Positions 9,518 through 18,350 of a DNA stretch of 64,000 nt are shown piece after piece. Below the pieces are notes generated by a model that was not told where the DNA came from, ran no database searches, and saw only the letters and a program-made list of their open reading frames with translations. This stretch comes from Nocardioides bizhenqiangii. GTDB lineage: Bacteria > Actinomycetota > Actinomycetes > Propionibacteriales > Nocardioidaceae. Positions within the stretch are counted from its first letter, which is position 1. The number at the start of each line of letters is the position of its first letter. The position numbers were made by a program, and so were the translations under genes. The stretch lies in the NCBI RefSeq assembly GCF_034661235.1, contig NZ_CP141059.1:1302001-1366000 (forward strand). The letters run 5' to 3'.

Positions 9518-11334
9518 CTGCCACCGACTGGCGCGGCATAGCCAAGGCAGACGACGACGAGCGGATCGAGCGGCTCGAGCGCAAGTTCGTCGGCGGCTCC
9601 GGCCAGCTCCTCCGTGAGCTGCTGCGTCCCTACAAGTGGGCGATCTGGGGCCTGGTCGCGATCGTGTTGGTCGAGAACGCCGCCCGGCTCTCGATTCCCT
9701 ACCTGGTCAAGGAGGGCATCGACACCGGCATCCCGCCGATCCGCGAGAACAACGATCTCGAGCCTCTGTTCGTCATCGTCGGGATCGTGCTGTTCGCGAC
9801 GGTCACCCAGGCCGTCGCGCGCAACCTGTTCCTCGTCCGGTCCGGCAAGGTCGGCCAGGACGTGCTGTTCGAGGTGCGCCGCCGGGTCTTCCGTCACTTC
9901 CAGGCGCTGAGCCCGGCCTTCCACGACGAATACACGTCGGGCCGGGTGATCTCGCGGCAGACGTCCGACGTCGACGCGATCTACGAGATGCTCGAGACCG
10001 GCTTCGACGGACTCGTCACGGCCGCGCTCACCCTCGTCGGCACCGCCGGCCTGCTGCTCTTTCTCGACGTCGAGCTCGGCCTGGTCGCACTGTGCTGCGG
10101 GCCGTTCCTGTTCTGGATCACCAACTGGTTCCGGAAGTCGTCCGCCAAGAGCTACCGGGTCACCCGCGAGAAGGTCGCGCTCGTCATCGTCCACTTCGTC
10201 GAGTCGATGGGCGGGATCCGGGCGGTGCAGGCGTTCCGCCGCGAGCCCCGCAACCAGGAGATCTTCGACGACGTCAACGACCAGTACCGCGCGGCCAACC
10301 TCACGGCGTTCCGGCTCGTCGCGTGGTTCATGCCCGGCATCCGGCTGATCGGCAACATCACCATCGCTGTGGTGCTGCTCTACGGCGGCTACCTGGCCTT
10401 CCACGGCGAGGTCACCGTCGGCGTGCTGGCAGCGTTCCTGCTCTACCTGCGTCAGTTCTTCGAGCCGATGATGGAGATCTCGCAGTTCTACAACACCTTC
10501 CAGTCGGCGTCGGCGGCCCTCGACAAGCTCGCCGGCGTGCTCCGGGAGGAGCCCGGCGTGCCCGAGCCGACCCGGCCGGAGGCGCTGCCGGCCGCCCGCG
10601 GCGAGGTGCGCTTCGACCACGTCGACTTCGCCTACGTCGACGACCGGCTGGTCCTCCACGACCTCGACCTGCGGGTGCCGGCCGGTCAGACCCTCGCCGT
10701 GGTCGGGACGACCGGCGCCGGCAAGACCACCGTGGCCAAGTTGGCGACCCGCTTCTACGACCCGACCGCCGGCCGGGTCCTCCTCGACGGTGTCGAGCTC
10801 CGTGACCTGACGTCCGACGTCCTGCGCCGGGCGGTGGTGATGGTGACCCAGGAGAACTACCTGTTCTCCGGCACCATCGCCGACAACATCAGGTTCGGTC
10901 GGCCGGACGCAACGATGGAGCAGGTCGAGGCCGCGACCCGCGCGCTGGGCGCGCACGACTTCATCACCGCGCTGCCCGACGGCTACGAGACCCACGTGGC
11001 CAACCAGGGTGGTCGGCTGAGCGCCGGCCAGCGGCAGCTGGTGGCGTTCGCCCGCGCCTTCCTCGCCGACCCGGCGGTGCTGATCCTCGACGAGGCGACC
11101 TCGTCACTGGACGTGCCGTCCGAGCGTCTGGTCCAGCAAGCGCTGCGCACGGTTCTCGCCGGCCGCACGGCGGTGATCATCGCCCACCGGCTCTCGACGG
11201 TCGAGATCGCCGACCGGGTGATCGTGATGGAGCACGGTCAGATCGTTGAGGACGGCGCGCCGGCAGATCTGATCTCGGCCGGCCACGGCCGGTTCTCCGA
11301 CCTGCATCAGGCCTGGCTCGACTCGTTGGCGTGA
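9514..11334 (+). CDS. ABC exporter half-transporter, subunit B (catalytic Glu present)
   Basis: A 606-residue half-exporter, partner of the preceding gene. Walker A is GTTGAGKTT (near residue 398), the Q-loop is VTQENYLFSG, Walker B ends canonically in LILDEATSSLD, and the switch is IIAHRLSTV. Its signature is LSAGQRQ instead of LSGGQ. In an ABC dimer each ATP site uses Walker A/B of one subunit and the signature of the other. This altered signature therefore faces subunit A's altered Walker B, giving one complete and one degenerate site, as in TM287/288 and BmrC/D. GGAGG precedes the start inside the end of the upstream gene. The next gene is 109 bases downstream with its own -10-like box. 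Confidence 0.9.
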   Translation: MTATDWRGIAKADDDERIERLERKFVGGSGQLLRELLRPYKWAIWGLVAIVLVENAARLSIPYLVKEGIDTGIPPIRENNDLEPLFVIVGIVLFATVTQAVARNLFLVRSGKVGQDVLFEVRRRVFRHFQALSPAFHDEYTSGRVISRQTSDVDAIYEMLETGFDGLVTAALTLVGTAGLLLFLDVELGLVALCCGPFLFWITNWFRKSSAKSYRVTREKVALVIVHFVESMGGIRAVQAFRREPRNQEIFDDVNDQYRAANLTAFRLVAWFMPGIRLIGNITIAVVLLYGGYLAFHGEVTVGVLAAFLLYLRQFFEPMMEISQFYNTFQSASAALDKLAGVLREEPGVPEPTRPEALPAARGEVRFDHVDFAYVDDRLVLHDLDLRVPAGQTLAVVGTTGAGKTTVAKLATRFYDPTAGRVLLDGVELRDLTSDVLRRAVVMVTQENYLFSGTIADNIRFGRPDATMEQVEAATRALGAHDFITALPDGYETHVANQGGRLSAGQRQLVAFARAFLADPAVLILDEATSSLDVPSERLVQQALRTVLAGRTAVIIAHRLSTVEIADRVIVMEHGQIVEDGAPADLISAGHGRFSDLHQAWLDSLA

Positions 11335-11443
11335 CATGTCGACGTCGAGGCCTCGTTCGCGGGACTGATTCGTGGTGATAGCGGCACCGGCGGCGGTCAT
11401 CTGGCAATAGGCTGACGCGCGCAGACTTCTCCGAGGAGGATCC

Positions 11444-13525
11444 ATGTCCCACGTCATTGCCTGGACTGGTGCGGCGGAGCCGATCGTGACGGCCAAGCTG
11501 CTCGACATCGCAGTGATCCTCGGACTGCTGGCGCTGATCATCGTGGTGGCGCGACTTGCCGGCGCCGCCGTCGCGAAGGTCGGGATTCCGCCCGTCGTCG
11601 GCGAGATCGCCGCTGGCGTACTGCTCGGGCCGAGCCTGCTCGGCGTGGAGCTCAGTGGCGACCTGTTCCCCGTGGAGCAGCGCGGTTTCCTCGAGGTGCT
11701 GGCCAGGGTCGGGCTCGTGCTCTTCATGTTCGTGGTCGGCCTCGAGCTCGACGTGTCACTCGTCAAGGGGCGGGGGAAGGTCGCAGGCTCGGTGTCGGTC
11801 TGCTCGATCGTGCTGCCCTTCAGCCTCGGCATCGGCCTGGCCAAGGTATTCGTGGAGACCGAGGCAACCGCGGCCCTCAAGCCGGACGGCGTGGACTTCT
11901 GGCCGTTCGCGCTGTTCATGGGCGCCGCGATGTCGATCACGGCCTTCCCGGTGCTCGCGCGGATCCTGACCGACCGGCGCATGCACCGCACCGAGACGGG
12001 TGGCCTGGCGCTGGCCTGTGCCGCGACCGACGACATCATCGCCTGGACGCTGCTGGCCGTCGTGCTCGCAACGTCGGGCATCGAGGGCAGCCACGGACAC
12101 CTGCCCGGTTGGGCGATCTACCTGGCGATCCCGTTCGTGCTCGTTGCGATCTTCGTGGTCCGTCCCGCGCTGACGGTGCTGACGACGGCGTACAAGAAGG
12201 CGGGCGAGCTGACCCCGACCATCCTGTCGGTCGTCCTGGTCGGCATGCTGCTGTTCGCGGCCGCCACCGAGGTCATCGGGATCCACTTCATCTTCGGCGC
12301 GTTCCTCTTCGGCGCGATCATCCCGCACGAGAACGCCGCGGCGATGCGGCACGAGATCCTGGTCCGGCTCGAGCAGATCGCGGTCATTCTGCTGCTGCCG
12401 GTCTTCTTCCTGATCTCCGGTCTCAAGGTCGACATCCAGGGCCTCGGCTCCGAGCACATCATCCCGATGTTCGCGATCCTGGCGGTCGCCATCATCGGCA
12501 AGTACGTCGGGGCGTACGTCGGTGCCCGGATCCAGAAGGTTCCACACTGGCAGGCCAGCTCGCTGGGCCTGCTGATGAACACCCGCGGCCTGACCGAGCT
12601 GATCATCCTCAACGTCGGCCTCGAGAAGGGCCTGCTGAGCGAGGAGCTGTTCACGCTGATGGTGATCATGGCACTGGTGACCACGGTGATGACCGGTCCG
12701 CTCCTCAACTTCACCTATCCACAGCGCCGGGTGGCGCGTGACATCGCGGAGGCCGAGCGGGCCGCGCTCGGCGCCGAGGCGGTCGACCGGATCGTGGTGC
12801 TGAGCCGGCCCGGTGCCGTCAACGAGGTGCCGCTCGAGCTCGCCGTCACCATGCTCGCCGGCGCCCGGCCGGCTGAGATCGTCGTCGCCGACCTCCAGCC
12901 GCAGGGCCGGCTGCTCGACCTCGGCAGCGGACTGTCCGGCGAGCTCGCCGACATGGCCGCGGCCATGGAGAGCCAGCAGGTGCTGGTGCGCCGCGGCGAG
13001 GAGCTCGGCGTCCCGGTCCGGGTGATCGCCCACCCCACCGCCGACGTCGAGGAGGACCTCGTCGAGCTGGTCCGGGTGCTCGCGCCCCAGGGGCTCCTCG
13101 CATGGTCCGACGACCCGTCGCTCGACGCCGTGCTCGCGGTGATCGACTGCCCCTCCGCTGTCGTCGCCGAGGGGACCGCGCCGTTCCCGACGGGCGCCGC
13201 GGTCTCGGTGGCATGGAGTGCCGACAGCAACGGTGAGGCCGCCGTCGTCCTCGGCGCGCGGCTGGCCGTAGCCCGGCAGGTCGCTCTCCAGCTCCCGACG
13301 GACGGTGGTCGTCGGCTCGCCGCCATCCGGGCCGCGCTCGAGGAGCGCGGTGTCAGGGTCGCCGAGCCGGCCGCGCCCGACCCGGACTCAGGCCTGAGTC
13401 CCGCCGTGATCGACGTCGCCGGCTACGGCGCGTCCCCGGCCCCGTCGATCGGCGCCAGGAGCGAGCCGGACCCCGTACCGGTCGACTTCGCAGCCGTCGA
13501 GCTCGGCGCGACCGCCGAGGTTTGA
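11444..13525 (+). CDS. CPA2-family monovalent cation/proton antiporter with C-terminal cytosolic domain
   Basis: A 693-residue membrane protein. Residues ~15-425 form the multi-helix Na+/H+ exchanger domain of the CPA2 (KefB/NapA) group. PPVVGEIAAGVLLGPSLLG in helix 2 and the paired charged region ATDDIIAW (the two Asp expected at the ion site) are visible, as is NTRGLTELIILN. The last ~260 residues are soluble and begin RIVVLSRPGAVNE; they look like a universal-stress-type nucleotide-binding fold rather than a KTN/TrkA domain, which is inference. GAGGAGG lies before the ATG and a TAGGCT -10-like box at 11408-11413. It probably helps pH and K+/Na+ balance. It is monocistronic and convergent with the FHA operon. 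Confidence 0.85.
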   Translation: MSHVIAWTGAAEPIVTAKLLDIAVILGLLALIIVVARLAGAAVAKVGIPPVVGEIAAGVLLGPSLLGVELSGDLFPVEQRGFLEVLARVGLVLFMFVVGLELDVSLVKGRGKVAGSVSVCSIVLPFSLGIGLAKVFVETEATAALKPDGVDFWPFALFMGAAMSITAFPVLARILTDRRMHRTETGGLALACAATDDIIAWTLLAVVLATSGIEGSHGHLPGWAIYLAIPFVLVAIFVVRPALTVLTTAYKKAGELTPTILSVVLVGMLLFAAATEVIGIHFIFGAFLFGAIIPHENAAAMRHEILVRLEQIAVILLLPVFFLISGLKVDIQGLGSEHIIPMFAILAVAIIGKYVGAYVGARIQKVPHWQASSLGLLMNTRGLTELIILNVGLEKGLLSEELFTLMVIMALVTTVMTGPLLNFTYPQRRVARDIAEAERAALGAEAVDRIVVLSRPGAVNEVPLELAVTMLAGARPAEIVVADLQPQGRLLDLGSGLSGELADMAAAMESQQVLVRRGEELGVPVRVIAHPTADVEEDLVELVRVLAPQGLLAWSDDPSLDAVLAVIDCPSAVVAEGTAPFPTGAAVSVAWSADSNGEAAVVLGARLAVARQVALQLPTDGGRRLAAIRAALEERGVRVAEPAAPDPDSGLSPAVIDVAGYGASPAPSIGARSEPDPVPVDFAAVELGATAEV

Positions 13526-13530
13526 GCCCA

Positions 13531-13557
13531 GCCGACCGCGAGACACGAGCGGTCGGC
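13531..13557. terminator. Hairpin between convergent antiporter and FHA genes
   Basis: GCCGACCGC (13531-13539) and GCGGTCGGC (13549-13557) form a perfect 9-bp stem with a 9-base loop, 5 bases after the antiporter stop codon. No T-run follows on either strand. High-GC actinobacterial terminators often lack one, so it may end transcription from both sides. Confidence 0.5.
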
Positions 13558-13633
13558 GTCGGGCGAGAAGGTCGAGTGGCCGCGCGGCCGAGCCTGCGAG
13601 GCCGAGACCGGGCGCATCGAGACCTCGCTGGTA

Positions 13634-15040
13634 TCAGCTGCTGCTGCCCGCGTGGGTGTTGAACGCGAGCGTGCGGTGGCCGATCCTGATCCGGGTGCCC
13701 TGGACCAGGATGTGCTCGGCGCCGGCGGGCATCCGCTGCCAGTCCGGTGTCTTCGGCACGTGGATGAAGGTCCCGTTCGTGGAGTTGTTGTCGATGAGGA
13801 CGACGTCCCACCCGCGCAGCTCGAGCCGGGCGTGCACCCGGGACACCTGGTTGGACTGGTCGATGATCGGGAGCCCGCGGAAGTCACTGCTCCTGACCCG
13901 CTCGTCCGCGTTGGGGTCGCGTCCGAGGAGGTAGGGCGTGTCCAGCTGGAACACGGAGCCGTCGTCGAGCACGACGACGCCGAGCGGCGGCCGGATGCCG
14001 TTCACCAGCACCGGCGTCTGCTGCACCATGTTGATACCGCAGACGGCGCAGAAGAGCTGACGTGGGTCGTTGAAGTGGCGGTTCTTGCAGTAGACGCCGC
14101 GCACCTCCTCCTTCGGCGACCCACCGGGCGCGTTCTCGATCACGCTCGCGTCGTCGACGATCGGCAGCGGCTCGAAGTCGTCGTCGTCGAGCTCGTCGAT
14201 CAGCACCGACTGGAACTCGATCCGCTCGTCGGCCTGGGGCGGCGGCAGCGGCCGTCCCGCCGGTGCGCCCGCGTGCGGGTGGTCGTGACCGGCGTGGTCG
14301 TGGTCGTGCGCCATCGCCGGTTCCGGTGCGGCCGGCACCGGCGGCGGCGCTGGCGCTGGCGGCGGCGCCGCGGGAGCGGCGGCCGGTTCGGGCGCTGCGG
14401 GCGCCTCGGGCCAGACGGGGGACGCCGGAGTGTGGGTCATCTCGTCGAGCGGCTCCTCGCTCGTCGGCGGCGCGGCGGGCGGCGCGGCCGCCGGTTCAGC
14501 CGCAGCCGGCGCCTCCGGCGTCTCCGCCACCGGGGCCGGCATCACCATTGAGTCGCCGGTGGGAGCACCCGCCGGTACGACGAGCGCGCCGGCCTGGATG
14601 ACGCCGCCGTCGAGGCGGTACGTCGACGCGGGGTCGGCCGCGTCCGCACCGGGCAGCGTCACGGTGACCTCGTCGATCGGCCAGGGGATCAGTCGCTCGA
14701 CCCACGCGAGCGAGTCGGCGCCCGAGATCCGCTCGTCGCCGACGGTCACCACGACGTCGCCGTCGACGAAGACCGCGAGGCCGGTCGCGTGCGGGGCCAG
14801 CGCGGCGAAGCCCGGCGACTGGTCGACGGCCGTCGACAGCATCAACGCGTAGCCGCGCACGAGCTGCCGTCCCTGGCCGCCGTTGGCCGCCACCATCTGG
14901 GCGTGGTCGACGTACGGCCGGACGACATCGGGGTCGGTCGAGCCGACCAGGAGCACGACCGGCCCGATCCGGGCGAGGGTGCCCTCACCCGCCCCGGGAA
15001 CGACGGTCGAGCGGGTCCAGTCCTCCGCTGACTGCTTCAC
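13634..15040 (-). CDS. Zinc-ribbon FHA-domain protein
   Basis: A 468-residue cytosolic protein. Residues ~20-160 are an alpha/beta domain I do not recognise. Residues 160-270 are Ala/Pro-rich with a His patch (AHDHDHAGHDHPHAG, 244-257). A possible zinc ribbon follows: C318, H322, C331 and C334 in YCKNRHFN...FCAVCG. Residues ~350-465 are a canonical FHA domain with GRDP (R374), SRVH (S400) and NNSTNGTF, which binds phosphothreonine. It should therefore read phosphorylation by the kinases across the intergenic region. The GTG at 15040 is preferred (AAGGA 9 bases upstream, one base after the previous stop); a GTG at 15058 is possible. It is the last gene of a three-gene leftward operon. Confidence 0.85.
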   Translation of the reverse strand: MKQSAEDWTRSTVVPGAGEGTLARIGPVVLLVGSTDPDVVRPYVDHAQMVAANGGQGRQLVRGYALMLSTAVDQSPGFAALAPHATGLAVFVDGDVVVTVGDERISGADSLAWVERLIPWPIDEVTVTLPGADAADPASTYRLDGGVIQAGALVVPAGAPTGDSMVMPAPVAETPEAPAAAEPAAAPPAAPPTSEEPLDEMTHTPASPVWPEAPAAPEPAAAPAAPPPAPAPPPVPAAPEPAMAHDHDHAGHDHPHAGAPAGRPLPPPQADERIEFQSVLIDELDDDDFEPLPIVDDASVIENAPGGSPKEEVRGVYCKNRHFNDPRQLFCAVCGINMVQQTPVLVNGIRPPLGVVVLDDGSVFQLDTPYLLGRDPNADERVRSSDFRGLPIIDQSNQVSRVHARLELRGWDVVLIDNNSTNGTFIHVPKTPDWQRMPAGAEHILVQGTRIRIGHRTLAFNTHAGSSS

Positions 15041-15041
15041 G

Positions 15042-15506
15042 TCACACGATCCTTCCACCGAAGAAGCGCCACCGGATCAGCGGCACACGCATGGGTCCGT
15101 TCGTCCAGATCCAGATCACGAACCAGATCACCGAGAAGTCGATGAAGAACGCCCAGAACGCCTCGGAGGACAGGTCGCCCTCGTCGAGGCCCGGCGGCAT
15201 CCCGGGGATCAGGCCGTTGTCGAAGAGCAGCCAGACCAGCGCGCCTTCGTTGATCGCAGTGATCAGGCCGAACAGCGTCGGCCAGTCCTTCTCCCAGCGG
15301 AACTGCTGGATGACGTGGTAGATCAGCTCCCAGATGATCCCGAGCACCAGCACGGTGGCCAGGATCAGGTAGGTCACCCGGTAGCTGTCCTTGTTGAAGC
15401 CGAAGCCGCCGGGGAGGAACGGCGTGATCAGGAACGTGATGATGCCGCCGAAGACGACGAGCATGAAGATCCGGGTCTGCAACCGCCCGTTCAGGGTGGG
15501 CAACAT
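15042..15506 (-). CDS. Small four-helix membrane protein
   Basis: A 154-residue integral membrane protein of unknown function. Four hydrophobic segments are visible: IFMLVVFGGIITFLIT, VTYLILATVLVLGIIW, FGLITAINEGALVWLLF and FWAFFIDFSVIWFVIW. The loops carry few charges and there is no cofactor motif. The ATG at 15506 has GAGGAG 7 bases upstream. Its stop lies one base before the FHA gene's start, and the FAD oxidoreductase ends ~60 bases upstream, so all three are almost certainly one transcript. It may anchor the FHA protein or oxidoreductase at the membrane, which is inference from context only. Confidence 0.75.
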   Translation of the reverse strand: MLPTLNGRLQTRIFMLVVFGGIITFLITPFLPGGFGFNKDSYRVTYLILATVLVLGIIWELIYHVIQQFRWEKDWPTLFGLITAINEGALVWLLFDNGLIPGMPPGLDEGDLSSEAFWAFFIDFSVIWFVIWIWTNGPMRVPLIRWRFFGGRIV

Positions 15507-15567
15507 CAGAGGGCTCCTCGGCAGCTGGACGGTGCGGTCGGGACGGTCGAACGGGGGTGGGAGCGGG

Positions 15568-17187
15568 TCACGGCTTGCTCCCGAACAGCCACTTCCACCA
15601 CTGGATCGTCGAGCGCACCGGCCCGATCCGCTTGCAGAACTTCCGCTTGGCCAGGTCCTGGTAGATCTCCTGGGCCGCGACCTGCAGTCCGAGGAAGGTG
15701 TCGACGCCCGGGAAGTAGCCACCCAGAGTGGTCGCGCCCGAGGCGTACATCGTGCCGTTGCCGTTGCGGGTGCCGATCAGCTCGAAGTTCCGGTCGACGT
15801 TGAGTCGGCCGGTCGGGTTGCGGCTCGCGCCGCCGTGCTCCAGCAGGTCCTTGAGCAGCCGGTGCTCGGCGATGTCCGCCTCCAGGCCGGTGCAGTCGAT
15901 GACGAAGTCGACCTCGACCGGGACCGTGCCCTGCGCCGTGCGCACGTGGTTGACGATCCGCTCGCCGTTGGGCTGCATGTCGTCGACGGTGCCGACGAGC
16001 GCGGTGTACCAGCCCTCACGACGGCCCTGGTTCATCTGCTTCTGCCACAGCTTGCGCCAGGGCGTGTTCGTGCCGCCCATCCGCTTGTAGATCTCGGCGC
16101 GCTGCTCGCCCTCGAGCCCGCGCACCTGCTTCTTGAGCTGGCCGCCCCACACCGACTTCGGGTAGTTGAAGCCCTGGTAGGCCCAGCCGTTCTCGCCGCG
16201 ACGCCGCATGAACATCCGCGTCTTGCCGCCGCCCGGACGCTGGTCCTCCTCGTTGCCGTAGCCGTCGTTGGTGCCGTGGTAGTAGGTCCGGAACAGGTGG
16301 ACGATGTTGGTCTGCGCCCCGTGGAGGAGCCGGTCGTCCATCAATCGCTGGAGCACCCGCGAGGCCACGATGCCGCCGCCGCGCACCATGACGGTGCTCG
16401 GCTGCTGCATGAGGCGCTCGTACACGTGTTCATGGGCCTCGTAGGCGTTGACGATGTGACGGTAGTCGTTGTGCTCGGTCCGGTACCGCTGCAGCTCGGG
16501 CAGGAACTTGAGCCCCGGGTAGCCGACGGCGATGTGGACGTACTGGGAGCGGAACGCGATCCGCTTGGTGGCCGAAAGGCCCTCGGGCGGCGTGAGGATC
16601 GTGAAGTAGCCGCCGCCGTACCGCCGGCGCACGATCCGGACCAAGCCCTTGACCAGCATCTCGTCGTAGCCGATCCGGTTCTTCTCGCGCTCCATCGTCT
16701 CGAAGGCCTGGCCGGCCTTCGGCGTGTAGTAGTCGGAGAAGATCGGCTCGGTGAACAGACCCCAGAGGACCTTCAGGTTGAAGTTGCGGACGCCTTCGCT
16801 CAAGCCGTACGAAGGGAAGCCCCAGATGTTGTCCGGGCGCGACGCTGAGTCGGAGCGCAGCCGCTCGCCGCGGGGGATCTGGGAGACGCGGGTGAGGTAC
16901 TCGTACGTCTGCCACGGGTGGTCGAGCGTCCCGAGGACCCGCATCTGCGCGGTCGGCACGCCGGCGATCCGTAGGTAGTCGACGGTCACGAAGCTTCCGA
17001 TACCAGATCCGACAGTGACGAACGGGATGTCGACGATCGGGATGCCAGCGCCGGCAACCATCTCGTCGGTCCAGAAGTCGGTCGCGAGCAGCTGGTCGGT
17101 GAGATCACCGGCCGGCATCGGCTGCGCCGGAAGGTACGTGTTGGGGTCTGTGGTCGGTACCACCGAAGCTGCAGTGGGCTCGATCAA
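15568..17187 (-). CDS. FAD-dependent oxidoreductase, function unassigned
   Basis: A 539-residue flavoprotein-like enzyme. FVTVGSGIGS (about residues 56-65) is the GxGxxG dinucleotide-binding loop. Near the C-terminus FVIDCTGLEAD and the GATTLGGYFPGVDTFLG segment resemble the second FAD contact of glutathione-reductase/monooxygenase-type proteins. No NADPH motif of a standard class B monooxygenase is obvious. The start is a TTG at 17187 preceded by AAGGAGG, too strong a site to ignore; the first Met (MPAGD) is 24 residues in. It leads the operon with the four-helix protein and the FHA protein and is divergent from a Ser/Thr kinase gene. A flavoprotein in a kinase/FHA cluster is unusual; a redox input to signalling is one possibility. 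Confidence 0.7.
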   Translation of the reverse strand: MIEPTAASVVPTTDPNTYLPAQPMPAGDLTDQLLATDFWTDEMVAGAGIPIVDIPFVTVGSGIGSFVTVDYLRIAGVPTAQMRVLGTLDHPWQTYEYLTRVSQIPRGERLRSDSASRPDNIWGFPSYGLSEGVRNFNLKVLWGLFTEPIFSDYYTPKAGQAFETMEREKNRIGYDEMLVKGLVRIVRRRYGGGYFTILTPPEGLSATKRIAFRSQYVHIAVGYPGLKFLPELQRYRTEHNDYRHIVNAYEAHEHVYERLMQQPSTVMVRGGGIVASRVLQRLMDDRLLHGAQTNIVHLFRTYYHGTNDGYGNEEDQRPGGGKTRMFMRRRGENGWAYQGFNYPKSVWGGQLKKQVRGLEGEQRAEIYKRMGGTNTPWRKLWQKQMNQGRREGWYTALVGTVDDMQPNGERIVNHVRTAQGTVPVEVDFVIDCTGLEADIAEHRLLKDLLEHGGASRNPTGRLNVDRNFELIGTRNGNGTMYASGATTLGGYFPGVDTFLGLQVAAQEIYQDLAKRKFCKRIGPVRSTIQWWKWLFGSKP

Positions 17188-17447
17188 CGTTCCTCCTTGG
17201 TCGTTGGGAGGTTCCGTCAGGTGCTCCGGAACGCTACACCGGCTACCCGTCGCTGCGCCCCCGAATCCTGAACGGGCAGGGCCTCAGATCGAAAACCGTT
17301 CCCGAGGATGAATCCTCGACGAGCGTCGCGGTTTTGCCCGGCCGCATCGGCGGCTCGTGCCATGCTGGGGACCTGAAGGGCGACGTCGCCCCCGTGACAC
17401 GGGCAGGTGGCGCTGCCGCCCGACGAGAAGAGCCTTCGGAGGAGCGC

Positions 17448-18254
17448 GTGCAGGGCATCGCGGACTATGAGTTCATCCGGCCGCTGGGGGAGTCGAACTA
17501 CGGCACCAACTACTTGGCGAACGCACCGGCGCGCCTCGGTATCGCGGCCGACGAGGTCGTGGTCAAGGTCATCGCCGGTCCCACGTCGGACGACGCGTTC
17601 CGGCGGGCCACACGGGAGCTGAAGCACTTCAGCGTCGCCGACTCCGACCGGCTGGTCGCGGTCTACGACGCCGGCCGGCACGGCGGGGCGTTCTACTACG
17701 CGATGGAGTACCTCCCGCTCGGGTCGCTCGAGCAGCCCAACGTCCCCCTCGACGCCGGTCGCGCCGTCGCCGCCGTACGCGATGCAGCGCTCGCCGCCCA
17801 CGCGTTGCACGAGCGCGGCATCGCCCACCGTGACATCAAGCCGGCCAACATCCTGATCGCCGACGACGGCGGTCGGCTCGCCGACCTCGGCCTCTCGCAG
17901 CTGCTCTCACCGGGCATGGTGATGACCGGTCTTGGACAGATCGGCCTGGAGTTCACCGACCCGTCGATCATGCTCGGCGCCGCCGCGTCGCGCGCCAGCG
18001 ACATCTGGTCACTGGGCGCCTGCCTCCACTACGCCCTCACCGGGCAGGGGGTCTACGGCGACCTGCGGAGCACCGAGCCGCTCCTGCTCGTGCGATCCAT
18101 CCTGGCGTCCCAGCCGACGCTCGCTCCCGACCTGTCGCCGGCGGCCGCGGAGCTGATCAGCTCCTGTCTCGCCACGGACGTGACCGCCCGCCCGCGGACG
18201 GCTGCGGAGGTGGCCGAGCGCGCGTCGGGCATCGCGACCGGAGCCGGGGTCTGA
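17448..18254 (+). CDS. Soluble Ser/Thr protein kinase
   Basis: A 268-residue stand-alone Hanks-type kinase domain with no transmembrane segment. Key residues: K40 (VVVKVIAG), E57 in helix C, catalytic loop HRDIKPAN (D129, N134), metal-binding D146 in ADLGLS (DLG instead of DFG) and ASDIWSLGACLHYALTG. The glycine loop is poor (LGESNYGTNY) and the APE motif is replaced by DPS, but the catalytic residues are present, so activity is expected. The GTG at 17448 has CGGAGGAG directly upstream. It is divergent from the FAD oxidoreductase operon and followed 96 bases later by a membrane protein gene. The FHA domains in the neighbouring genes are likely readers of its products. Confidence 0.9.
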   Translation: MQGIADYEFIRPLGESNYGTNYLANAPARLGIAADEVVVKVIAGPTSDDAFRRATRELKHFSVADSDRLVAVYDAGRHGGAFYYAMEYLPLGSLEQPNVPLDAGRAVAAVRDAALAAHALHERGIAHRDIKPANILIADDGGRLADLGLSQLLSPGMVMTGLGQIGLEFTDPSIMLGAAASRASDIWSLGACLHYALTGQGVYGDLRSTEPLLLVRSILASQPTLAPDLSPAAAELISSCLATDVTARPRTAAEVAERASGIATGAGV

Positions 18255-18350
18255 GCAGCGGGCGGGGTGCGGCGATGACGAACTCACCGCTGCGGGGAAA
18301 CTAGGATCCTCTCGCCGCTCCGGGCGACGAGCTCATCATTGGGGAGATTC

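Noticed and set aside
6890..11334. Antibiotic biosynthetic cluster suggested by CmcI-like gene and ABC exporter
   Set aside because: No synthase, carrier protein or tailoring set is nearby, and the CmcI-like gene is on the opposite strand.
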